From JAGTVB01 sp964624765 (GTDB lineage: Bacteria; Pseudomonadota; Gammaproteobacteria; HK1): 16,378 nt of DNA. Numbering within the stretch: the stretch's first letter is position 1; each line of letters opens with the position of its first letter. The notes below the pieces were generated by a model. That model made no database searches. It was not told the origin of the DNA and saw nothing but the letters and a program-made list of their open reading frames with translations. The DNA lies in NCBI GenBank assembly GCA_964624765.1, contig CAZUZO010000084.1, forward strand, positions 1 to 16,378, in the 5' to 3' direction. The translations under genes and the position numbers were made by a program. Shown here in pieces: positions 1 to 6,824 of the stretch.

Positions 1-297
1 GTGATGGCCGATCGCGCCTCGTTTCATCGGTCGGTGGTGGTGCGTCAGTTTGTGCACGCCCATCGTAGCCAAATACGCGTGTTCTTTTTCCCCACTCACT
101 CGCCGGAACTCAATCCGGATGAGCTAGTTTGGAACGAAATGAAGCATCGCCAGATTGGGAAACAACCGGTTAAGAACAAAATCGACCTGAAAAAACGACT
201 TCGTTCCGCCCTAAAATTGTTGCAGCTCAAAGCCGAAAGAATTCGGATCTATTTTAGACTTCCGGATACACGATATGCGGCAACAGCAGATGCCTAA
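1..297 (+). CDS. IS630-family transposase, C-terminal part (cut by window edge)
   Basis: The frame is open from the first base, so the 5' part lies outside the window. The 98 residues seen match the C-terminal half of an IS630-type DDE transposase. ADRASFHRS near the start corresponds to the family's second catalytic Asp motif (usually DNASIH-like). HSPELNPDELVWNEMK at about residues 33-48 corresponds to the SPELNPIE block that carries the last catalytic acidic residue. The tail is basic, as in the family. IS630 enzymes move by cut-and-paste at TA-containing targets. Whether the copy is intact cannot be judged here. Base use is more A/T-rich than in the neighbouring genes, as expected for an acquired element. 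Confidence 0.85.
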   Translation: MMADRASFHRSVVVRQFVHAHRSQIRVFFFPTHSPELNPDELVWNEMKHRQIGKQPVKNKIDLKKRLRSALKLLQLKAERIRIYFRLPDTRYAATADA

Positions 298-320
298 GAA
301 ATATGTCCGGATAATAATTA
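1..320 (+). mobile_element. Right part of an IS630-type insertion sequence
   Basis: The transposase stop (295-297) is followed by a short A/T-rich stretch with ATGTCCGGATAATAATTA (303-320), placed where the right terminal repeat of an IS630 element would be. The left end is outside the window, so the inverted repeat and target duplication cannot be verified. The outer boundary, set near a TA at 319-320, is a guess. Confidence 0.4.
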
Positions 321-648
321 GTGGAACTATACAACCGTGTTAGCGGCAGTAGCTTGGGTCGTGGTGGGGACTGTACTCGTTCTATCATCAGCGCTGTTGC
401 CGGATAAGCGGGCTCCGATCATACCCAGGGTCCTACTTCCTGAGAGGTTGTGCAAAAGCCGACCTTAGCGAGCAGCTCGGCAGAAAGTCCGAACGGCACG
501 TAGCGGCGAGAGGCATGAGGTGGATAGGGGGTGAGCACGACTTGCCCGACGTTGCTGTCAGGTAGCTCAGCAGCTGAGGGTTAAGGTGTAAGATTAACAG
601 GGCAGGAGTTCCTGCGGACGCATGCATTAGTAACGCTGCGGTGGTGAC
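298..648. other. Gene-free stretch between the IS end and the GTPase gene
   Basis: These 351 bases hold the probable IS right end (to about 320), a diverged minus-oriented copy of the window's repeat (about 443-580), and a short perfect inverted repeat CTCAGC-A-GCTGAG at 566-578. A 64-codon open frame on the minus strand lies mostly inside the repeat copy and resembles no protein I know. I see no convincing promoter and only a weak ribosome-binding site before the ATG at 649. Confidence 0.6.
443..580 (-). repeat. Diverged copy (copy 4) of the ~142-bp repeat, minus orientation
   Basis: Read on the minus strand, the segment ends in GGCTTTTGCACAACCTCT. This matches the GGTTTTTTCACAACCTCT terminus of the well-preserved copies at 1715-1856 and 6284-6498. 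Internal blocks also align, including GTCGTGCTC, CCTATCCACCTCATG and CTCGCCGCTACGTGCCGT. Identity is much lower than between the two good copies, and the other terminus (near 570-580) has lost the GAGGTTGTG signature, so that boundary is approximate. Confidence 0.5.
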
Positions 649-1677
649 ATGCCAGCGAATCTAACGCCGGAATATAAGGCAGCGGAGGCCGCTTTTCGCA
701 GTGCGAAAGATCCCAAACAGCGCCTGGAGTGCTTACGGGAGATGCTGCGTACGATTCCCAAGCATAAGGGTACCGATCACTTACAGGCAGATATCAAATC
801 CCGCATTAAGGAGCTCAAGGATGAGCTGTCAGGAGCCAAGAAAAGTGGGACCCGAAATGCTCCCGCAACGGTCATTCGCTCCGAGGGGGCGGCTCAGGTT
901 GCTCTCATCGGTTCGCCTAATGTCGGTAAGTCTGCTTTGCATTCGCAGCTGACGGGGTCTAACGCCCTGATAGCTCCCTATCCGTTTACCACTCAATTTC
1001 CTCAGCCTGGTATGCTTCCCTACCAGGATATCTACTTCCAGATCGTCGATCTTCCCCCCTTGTCGCCTCACCATCCTGTCCCGTGGTTTGCCAATGCGCT
1101 TCAACCCGCCGATGCCAGCCTACTCATCGTCGATCTGAGTGATCCCGAATGCGTCGAGCAGGTATTGACAGTGCACGCTCTTCTTGCCGGCCAACGTGTG
1201 ACGCTGACTGAGCGCTGGGACGATATCTGGGCGGCACACCCGAAGCCTCAGCATGAGTCCATCGGCGATCCGTTTGCGCTCTGTCTACCGACGTTGATGG
1301 TTATCAATAAGACCGATCTCATCCAGGACCCGCAGGGGGAGTTAGAAGTCTTTCAAGAGCTTGTCGGTGTGCACTATCCGGTGCTGAGTGTATCGGCGAG
1401 TACTCGGCAAGGACTGGAGCAGTTTGGGCCCTGGTTGTTTGAACATCTCGGTATCACTCGCGTATACACTAAAGCGCCGGGGCGTCCCCCCGATACCGAT
1501 CGGCCTTTCACGGTGCGCCGTGGTCAAACCGTCCATGATGTCGCGATGCTTGTTCATCGGGATATCGCGGCGAGCCTCAAATATGCCCGCCTCTGGCGGG
1601 GGGCACATATTCACGGCCAGCAAGTCGGAGCAGGCCACATCGTTTCGGACCAGGATGTGTTGGAGCTGCATACTTGA
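649..1677 (+). CDS. DRG/Obg-type GTPase with C-terminal TGS domain
   Basis: A 342-residue P-loop GTPase of the translation-factor class. Residues 1-60 are helical and charged and include EMLRTIPKHKGT, typical of DRG-like GTPases. The G domain has the Walker A motif GSPNVGKS at 88-95, PFTT at 112-115 as switch I, and NKTD at 220-223 giving guanine specificity. The usual DxxG of G3 is replaced by DLPP at 134-137. A TGS domain, a ubiquitin-like fold often involved in ribosome or RNA contacts, fills about 285-341 and starts at PFTVRRGQTVHD. The ATG at 649 has only a weak purine-rich stretch upstream. The gene is monocistronic here, and a repeat copy begins 37 bp after the stop. A ribosome-linked role is inferred from the family; the specific function is unknown. 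Confidence 0.85.
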   Translation: MPANLTPEYKAAEAAFRSAKDPKQRLECLREMLRTIPKHKGTDHLQADIKSRIKELKDELSGAKKSGTRNAPATVIRSEGAAQVALIGSPNVGKSALHSQLTGSNALIAPYPFTTQFPQPGMLPYQDIYFQIVDLPPLSPHHPVPWFANALQPADASLLIVDLSDPECVEQVLTVHALLAGQRVTLTERWDDIWAAHPKPQHESIGDPFALCLPTLMVINKTDLIQDPQGELEVFQELVGVHYPVLSVSASTRQGLEQFGPWLFEHLGITRVYTKAPGRPPDTDRPFTVRRGQTVHDVAMLVHRDIAASLKYARLWRGAHIHGQQVGAGHIVSDQDVLELHT

Positions 1678-1714
1678 ATGGGGGTACTTCCAGCCCGGCA
1701 CAGAAGTGGGACTC

Positions 1715-1856
1715 AGAGGTTGTGAAAAAACCTGTACGCGACCCGATAGCGGCGTTGGGCGGTGCTCGTTCCTCGCCTATCTATCTGATATGTCTCGTCG
1801 CTGCGCGCCGTCCGCCTGGCTCTCGGTCCGCTCGCGACGATTTTTTCACAACCTCT
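1715..1856 (+). repeat. MITE-like repeat, copy 1 (142 bp, 18-bp terminal inverted repeats)
   Basis: The left end AGAGGTTGTGAAAAAACC (1715-1732) is the inverse of the right end GATTTTTTCACAACCTCT (1839-1856) with one mismatch. The body contains GGCGGTGCTCGTTCCTCG and TGTCTCGTCGCTGCGC, both found again in the copy at 6284-6498. By eye, copies 1 and 2 agree at roughly nine bases in ten once the nested insertion is removed. No protein is encoded. It begins 37 bp after the GTPase stop. The long inverted repeat would fold in RNA into a hairpin with T-runs and could end or stabilise transcripts. No clear target duplication is seen. Confidence 0.8.
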
Positions 1857-2101
1857 CACTCCCAATGGCTATTGCCACATGGGGACATGAGCAAGCCTTC
1901 AAGTGCTCCCACCCGTATCACATCGGACCTTCGCCGGCGAGGGCTGGGCCTTGCTGCGGTATTCCCCATTCTAGCTGCTAGAGATCAGGCCCAAACCGCA
2001 CGCCGCTACCGGTTAACTGAGCGGGACTCTTTCGCCACCTTTCAGTCAGGCAACGGGCTGGGTCGCATCTGATACAGCCAAACCGGGTAAACGGCTCAAC
2101 C

Positions 2102-2467
2102 CTACTGCACGCTGCCGAAGGATTCGTCGGTGCTCCCGGCTGGCGGATTGAGTCCTGCGAGACGACAGCCTTGGGCTACTGGCCCGCCCGGAAAGAGTTG
2201 GTACAAATACTTGATGCCACCCTTGCTGTGGAATTTCTCGCCCAGCGCGTCGTGCAGGGCGCGGACGTGAGGGACCTCGTTTTTGGCAAAATACTCTTGC
2301 AATGCCGCCACGAGCGACCAGTGGTCGTCGGTTAGCTCTATTCCCTCTGCTTGGGCTGTATCTTTGGCCGTCTCCTTTGTCCATTCGTCGGGGGCATGGG
2401 GAAATTGGGGGTCTCGATTCATGCCACTGCTAGGGTGCATGATGTCCTTCATGGTTTCAGCCATCAT
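2102..2467 (-). CDS. DsrC/TusE-family sulfur-relay-like protein, variant C-terminus
   Basis: A 121-residue soluble protein. The region from about 47 to 111 matches the DsrC/TusE fold: DDHWSLVAALQEYF, then IKYLYQLFPGGPVAQGCRLAGL. DsrC carries sulfur on two C-terminal cysteines, 11 residues apart, in dissimilatory sulfur metabolism. TusE keeps only the penultimate one and serves tRNA 2-thiouridine synthesis. Here the upstream cysteine is present (C101). The position of the penultimate cysteine is serine (S112), and the chain continues ten more residues to end in ESFGSVQ. It is therefore neither canonical DsrC nor TusE, and a regulatory or RspA-like paralogue is more likely. The ATG at 2467 has a strong AAGGAGA site 5 bases upstream. 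No other dsr or tus genes are nearby. It shares its strand with the GH57 gene, 290 bp upstream. Confidence 0.85.
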   Translation of the reverse strand: MMAETMKDIMHPSSGMNRDPQFPHAPDEWTKETAKDTAQAEGIELTDDHWSLVAALQEYFAKNEVPHVRALHDALGEKFHSKGGIKYLYQLFPGGPVAQGCRLAGLNPPAGSTDESFGSVQ

Positions 2468-2671
2468 TCTCTCCTTAAAATCATCTCTACGCGGTTTGAA
2501 TCAGCCTCGCTAGGGCTGGTTTCTGCTTGCGGCTCCTCGCCGCGAGTAATCGGTGGAACTATAACTCAGGCTGACCCGCCACGCCTAGCCGCCCACCAAG
2601 CATCATGCGTCCGTCTCCGTTTTCGCTGGCACCGTCGAATGACGGTGATGGGGCAACCCCCTGCACACAAA

Positions 2672-2715
2672 CCCCTCGCCTCGCGGCTGGCCCTTTCCTA
2701 CGAGGAGGCGAGGGG
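2672..2715 (-). terminator. Strong hairpin 3' of the GH57 gene, candidate terminator
   Basis: CCCCTCGCCTC (2672-2682) pairs perfectly over 11 bp with GAGGCGAGGGG (2705-2715) across a 22-base loop. It lies 42 bp past the GH57 stop. Read on the minus strand, the stem is followed by TTTGTGTG, only a partial T-run. It may end the GH57 transcript or protect its 3' end before dsrC-like transcription begins. Confidence 0.5.
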
Positions 2716-2757
2716 AAAACCCATGGTTACGCTCAAGGGGATGCACCCATGAGACGA

Positions 2758-4245
2758 TCAATAGTCGTGGGTGATGATGTCGTCGGCTCGCCGGCAGATC
2801 TCCCGACCGTAGTCTGTCCACACCCCTTGCCCCCAATATCGGTAACAACTCGTCTCAGCGGCGAGGAGATGAAATAGGGCGTTACGGTAACGGTCTTCGT
2901 CGGTTTCTAGGGTGTCTCTCGCCAGCACCGCTTCATGGAAGTGAGAACTGGCCTTGTCCATCGGCGCCAGCACGTTCTCATAACCGTGCACCCAGGACAA
3001 ATTGCTGGTCCAGCTACCGCCGTCCATATGAAAGCGGCCGTCTTCCCTCTTGCATTCATCGATCACCTTGGCCAGCTTGTCGGGCCCCTCACCGGGTCGC
3101 ATCCGGTCCCATATACGCTTTTGGAACACGGGTTGGAGTTCCGGAAAATCCTGTTGCTTGATGCCCATTGCGAAAAGGTGTTCGAGATACTCGCTCACAT
3201 TCATGATCGGCGTTTCTGTACCTGAGCACTCGCGTACCACCTCGAAATACTTACCGGGAAACTCATTCATCATGACGCCGCCGTTCTCACCGTCAGCGAT
3301 CTGGGTCACGAGGGGTGGCACGTGTTTCCCGGCTAACTCCCAACGCCCGAGCCCCTTTGCCTCGTAGTAGGGTTGCATTTGAGCCACCAGTTTGGTGTCA
3401 GAACCTTGGGTCTTTATAATAGCGGTGATCTCGGCCTTCTCCCCCTCGGAGCTGTAACAGATTAGCCGATGGGGCAAATGTTTCTTCTCGGGACCCCAGC
3501 CGTTCGCCGGATTCTCGACCGAGTGCTCTTGTACCAACACCCAGTGAAAGCCGCAGTCCGTGAGGGTCTTGACAAACGCGTAGGCAACGTCGGGATGGTT
3601 AGGGAGAGCCATCTCTGAGGGCGAGAAGCCTCGCAGCCTCTCCAATGCCTCGTGGCCGAAAATAGCGGCGAAGTGATGCTGAAAGGCCTTAACGTGTAAC
3701 CGATAATCCTGGATCGGCGTTGACGGCGCGACGGCGTGCCCCCAGGGGCACCCGAGCCATTCGACGGCGTGCCGGTAGCGCGGGTTGCAGGTAACCTGTT
3801 TCAGCGCGTCGATCACATCATCGCGGCCCATCTGGCGTAGACCGTGTAGCAAGGTGCCCGAATACTCCAACAACACGCGCGGCTGTCTCCCTTCTTCGAT
3901 GAGTTGAGGAATGAATTCGCCCATGCGTTTGTAGCAGGAGACGAAAATGGGCGCGTTGTGATTATCACCGATATCTTGGTGCTCCATCATGTACTGTAGG
4001 TTGCTGATGATCTTCGCCGTCCGAATGTCGTCGCCCCCGGCCGGGATCAAGGGCTGGTGCATGTGCAGTGCGATGGCGAAGGTAGACTTGATGCGGTCGA
4101 AGTCGATGCCTGACTTGGGCCGAAACACCTCACTGCGTGCGGCGGCGGACTGAACGATGCGTTCGATCTCTGCTTCATGGCCAGCGATATTTGGCAGGCC
4201 GTTGATGTATTCGGGCAGATTGAGGCTCGAGATGGTGTCAAGCAT
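2758..4245 (-). CDS. Glycoside hydrolase family 57 protein
   Basis: A 495-residue protein assigned to the GH57 family, retaining enzymes acting on alpha-glucans (amylase, amylopullulanase, 4-alpha-glucanotransferase or branching type). No signal peptide is visible, so it probably acts on cytoplasmic storage glucan. FAIALHMHQPLIPAGG at about 56-71 carries the conserved HQP of region 1. GFSPSEMALP at 206-215 resembles the block preceding the catalytic region, and FPGKYFEV follows later. The frame is open upstream to an ATG at 4368, but the ATG at 4245 has AGGA 8 bases before it and begins MLDTISSLNLPEY, so it is preferred; the extra 41 residues look unstructured. The gene is divergent from the SulP gene. 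The exact substrate cannot be told from sequence. Confidence 0.8.
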   Translation of the reverse strand: MLDTISSLNLPEYINGLPNIAGHEAEIERIVQSAAARSEVFRPKSGIDFDRIKSTFAIALHMHQPLIPAGGDDIRTAKIISNLQYMMEHQDIGDNHNAPIFVSCYKRMGEFIPQLIEEGRQPRVLLEYSGTLLHGLRQMGRDDVIDALKQVTCNPRYRHAVEWLGCPWGHAVAPSTPIQDYRLHVKAFQHHFAAIFGHEALERLRGFSPSEMALPNHPDVAYAFVKTLTDCGFHWVLVQEHSVENPANGWGPEKKHLPHRLICYSSEGEKAEITAIIKTQGSDTKLVAQMQPYYEAKGLGRWELAGKHVPPLVTQIADGENGGVMMNEFPGKYFEVVRECSGTETPIMNVSEYLEHLFAMGIKQQDFPELQPVFQKRIWDRMRPGEGPDKLAKVIDECKREDGRFHMDGGSWTSNLSWVHGYENVLAPMDKASSHFHEAVLARDTLETDEDRYRNALFHLLAAETSCYRYWGQGVWTDYGREICRRADDIITHDY

Positions 4246-4501
4246 GGTGGCGATCCTGTTGACTTGTGGAATAACGACGTATGAGTGGAGCCGGCTTTTC
4301 GCGCCGCGCGTACCTAGATGGCCGCGGTCGCGATCGTTGAGGAGGGACGGGTCGCCGTACGATCCCATCGATCCTTTGGCCGTGCACCCGGGCCGGAATG
4401 CTGACCCGAGCCGAGTGATGAGTCAAGGGCGTTGTGTTCGGTATGGGTGAGCACGGCCTCGGCGCGATGAGTAAACGGACACGATTGTCTTACCTAGAGC
4501 G
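4246..4501. promoter_or_regulatory. Divergent intergenic region between GH57 and SulP genes
   Basis: Promoters for both divergent genes should lie in these 256 bases if the GH57 start at 4245 is right. I could not identify convincing -35/-10 pairs on either strand, and no riboswitch-like conserved core is visible. Confidence 0.3.
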
Positions 4502-6319
4502 ATGCACAAAGCGATGTTGAGACTCCTGCCTTTTCTGGCTTGGAGGACGGGCCTGAACCGTCAGATTGTCCGCGCCGATTTGGTTGCTGGAGCGACGGGG
4601 GCGATTGTGGTCTTGCCTCAAGGAGTAGCGTTCGCCGCTATCGCCGGCATGCCACCGCAATATGGCCTTTATGCGGCAATGGTGCCGGCGATCGTGGCCG
4701 CGCTTTTCGGTTCTTCTCGCCATTTGGTATCAGGGCCCACCACGGCAGCCTCCCTGGTGCTGTTCTCGGTGCTCAGCGCCCTTGCCGAGCCCGGCACCTC
4801 GGAGTACATCCGCTTGGCACTGACCCTGACCTTCATGGTCGGCATGGTCGAGCTGGCAATGGGGCTGGCTCGCTTAGGGTTTCTCACGACTTTCATATCT
4901 CACTCCGTGGTCATTGGCTTTACGGCTGGAGCAGCCATTCTCATCGCCAGCAACCAGCTGAAGCATTTCTTGGGTCTGCAGATCCCAAGTGGTCTGCACT
5001 TCTATGAGACCCTGTTCTACGCTTTCCAACACCTGGCGGATATCCAGCCCTATGTGATGGTGGTGGGCGTATCGACCCTCATCACTGGCATAGTGTTCAA
5101 GCGCTACCTACCAAGAGTGCCGTACCTGCTAGCGGCACTGATCGCAGGCAGTCTGGCGGCCACCTGGCTGAACGAGATGCTTGGGCAGGCCGTAACCCAT
5201 ATCGAGACGGTTGGCGCACTACCGGCCACTTTACCTCCGTTGTCCGCCCCGGACTTTTCTCTGTCAACCATGAAAGCGCTGGCGCCAGCGGTGCTGGCCG
5301 TCACGTTGTTTGCGCTGACCGAGGCGGTGTCGATCTCGCGATCACTGGCGGTTCGTTCCGGTCAAGTCATCAACGGCAGTCAGGAGTTCATTGGCCAGGG
5401 CCTTTCCAACATCGTGGGTAGCTTCTTTTCCGCCTACGTCGCCACCGGTTCCTTCAACCGCAGTGCTGTGAACTACGAATCGGGAGCCAAGACCTCGCTC
5501 GCCGCTGTGTTCGCCGGCGCCCTACTGGTCCTGGTGGTGATCCTGGTGGCGCCTCTGCTTGGCTACCTTCCCCACGCGGCTATGGCGGGCATCTTGTTTC
5601 TGGTGGCGTGGGGGCTCATCGACATCCATCATATCCGTAGGACGCTGCTGGCAAGCCGTGGCGATTCAGTGGTTTTAGGAGCCACTTTTTTCGGCACACT
5701 GTTTTTGGAGTTGGAATTCGCCATTTTACTCGGGGTCATGCTATCGCTAGTGGTGTACCTGGCGCGCACCTCCCGTCCGAGCATACGGGTGCGAGTGCCG
5801 AATCCGAGGGATCCAAGGCGGCAGTTCACCAGCGACCCGACACTTCCCGAATGCCCTCAACTCAAACTGGTGCGGATCGACGGCTCCCTGTTTTTCGGCG
5901 CTGTGGACTATGTTCGAGAGCGCCTCCGCCGTCTGGCGAGGGAAAATCCAGAGCAGAAACATCTGCTCATCCTGGCACGCAGCATTAATTTTGTGGATGT
6001 GGCGGGTGCTGAGCTGCTGGCTGAAGAGGCCAAAGAGCGGCGGGCGATGGGTGGGCGCCTATACCTTCATCAAGTGAAAGAAGTCACTTGCGAGACTCTT
6101 AAACGGGGCGGCTATCGGGAAGAGATAGGACCCGAAAACGTCTTCGCGTCTAAGCATGAGGCGATCGCGACTATTTTCACGCGACTCGATAAAGCGATCT
6201 GCGCGCGCTGTGACAAGCGTATCTTCACGGAGTGCGCCTCTGTGGTTCCCATTAGACCGCAGAACGCGAGCGGTGATCGACTCAAAGGTTGTGAAAAAAC
6301 CTGCTACACAACCCGATAG
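4502..6319 (+). CDS. SulP-family anion permease with STAS domain
   Basis: A 605-residue inner-membrane protein of the SLC26/SulP family, whose bacterial members move sulfate, bicarbonate or C4-dicarboxylates. The N-terminal ~430 residues hold about a dozen hydrophobic segments. They start with the family signature (DLVAGATGAIVVLPQGVAFA at 26-45, then AIAGMPPQYGLYAAMVP) and include TEAVSISRSLA and GSFNRSAVNYESGAKT. A cytoplasmic STAS domain covers about 445-560 (LKLVRIDGSLFFGAVDYV, INFVDVAGAELLAEEA). After it, CARC at 567-570 and C578 form a cysteine cluster. The last 11 residues (KGCEKTCYTTR) and the stop are encoded by the inserted repeat starting at 6284, so the native C-terminus has been replaced. 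The ATG at 4502 has a weak AGAG upstream. Which anion is carried cannot be read from sequence; bicarbonate or sulfate is plausible. Confidence 0.9.
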   Translation: MHKAMLRLLPFLAWRTGLNRQIVRADLVAGATGAIVVLPQGVAFAAIAGMPPQYGLYAAMVPAIVAALFGSSRHLVSGPTTAASLVLFSVLSALAEPGTSEYIRLALTLTFMVGMVELAMGLARLGFLTTFISHSVVIGFTAGAAILIASNQLKHFLGLQIPSGLHFYETLFYAFQHLADIQPYVMVVGVSTLITGIVFKRYLPRVPYLLAALIAGSLAATWLNEMLGQAVTHIETVGALPATLPPLSAPDFSLSTMKALAPAVLAVTLFALTEAVSISRSLAVRSGQVINGSQEFIGQGLSNIVGSFFSAYVATGSFNRSAVNYESGAKTSLAAVFAGALLVLVVILVAPLLGYLPHAAMAGILFLVAWGLIDIHHIRRTLLASRGDSVVLGATFFGTLFLELEFAILLGVMLSLVVYLARTSRPSIRVRVPNPRDPRRQFTSDPTLPECPQLKLVRIDGSLFFGAVDYVRERLRRLARENPEQKHLLILARSINFVDVAGAELLAEEAKERRAMGGRLYLHQVKEVTCETLKRGGYREEIGPENVFASKHEAIATIFTRLDKAICARCDKRIFTECASVVPIRPQNASGDRLKGCEKTCYTTR

Positions 6320-6498
6320 CGGCGTAGGGCGGTGCTCGCTCCTCGCCTATCTACCTAATAGACATTATCGGAAACTGCCCCGTCCATGAGCTTTTTTGCG
6401 GCATAGACTTGGGTTGCCGATAATGTCTAATATGTCTCGTCGCTGCGCTCCGTCCGCCTGGCTCTCGGGCCGCTCGCGACGGTTTTTTCACAACCTCT
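6284..6498 (+). repeat. MITE-like repeat, copy 2, overlapping the SulP stop and split by a nested element
   Basis: The left end AAAGGTTGTGAAAAAACC (6284-6301) and right end GGTTTTTTCACAACCTCT (6481-6498) are inverse with one mismatch. Without the 69-bp nested insertion and its duplicated AAT the element is 143 bp and aligns along its whole length with copy 1. It starts in frame within the SulP gene, supplying codons 595-605 and the TAG stop. Confidence 0.8.
6360..6428. mobile_element. 69-bp nested palindrome-ended insertion with short target duplication
   Basis: AGACATTATCGG (6360-6371) and CCGATAATGTCT (6417-6428) are perfect 12-bp inverted repeats, extending to 16 bp with one mismatch. AAT (or TAAT, as the terminal T is ambiguous) is duplicated on both sides at 6357-6359 and 6429-6431. 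Removing the insert and one AAT restores CTACCTAATATGTCTCG, which matches CTATCTGATATGTCTCG of copy 1. No coding capacity. It is probably a very short MITE moved in trans by an enzyme not in the window. Confidence 0.7.
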
Positions 6499-6522
6499 CA
6501 AATCACCTTCCGACACGGTTCG

Positions 6523-6777
6523 TCACTTGCCGGCAATGTAGCGCTCTTGGGTTCGATCGCACGCACGCTTCGACGGCAGCACGTAACCTCGTTCCTCCAC
6601 GACGCACAACCGCCGAGCGTTGGTCTTCTGAACGCCCAACATGTTGTGCAGGTCAGAGTTTGTGAAAAGATCGGCCATGATCATCGTCTTGTCAGGGTGG
6701 CTCTGGAGCGCACCGTCGGTGCCCGAGCCTTCATCAGTCCAATCCCTTGCGACACGGCCCCCCTTTGGCCCACGGGT
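6523..6777 (-). other. Unassigned open frame, possible gene remnant
   Basis: A stop-free minus-strand frame of about 84 codons lies between the repeat and the adenosyltransferase gene, ending at a TGA at 6523-6525. The first ATG is at 6684, giving 53 residues that begin MIMADLFTNSDLHNMLGVQK and end RTQERYIAGK. No ribosome-binding site precedes that ATG, and the open frame extends 31 codons upstream of it. It may be the 3' remnant of a lost gene. I do not recognise the protein, and it may be chance. Confidence 0.2.
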
Positions 6778-6824
6778 TTAGCCACCTAGGGATTCAGCGT
6801 ACGTGACGTTTTCAAGACAGCTCT

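Noticed and set aside
1388..1981. Long plus-strand open frame running from inside the GTPase gene through the repeat
   Set aside because: It overlaps the well-supported GTPase in another frame, has no family resemblance, and half of it is noncoding repeat.
1857..2101. Possible tRNA or small RNA between repeat copy 1 and the dsrC-like gene
   Set aside because: No TPsiC-arm-like GGTTCRANNCC, no acceptor pairing and no terminator hairpin could be found.
2046..2384. Minus-strand open frame overlapping the dsrC-like gene in another frame
   Set aside because: Arg-rich shadow translation with no recognisable motif; the DsrC-like frame is clearly the coding one and has the ribosome-binding site.
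6655..6672. AGAGTTTGTGAAAAGATC resembling a repeat end
   Set aside because: Only a partial match, with no partner end or body at the expected distance; it may be chance or a decayed fragment.
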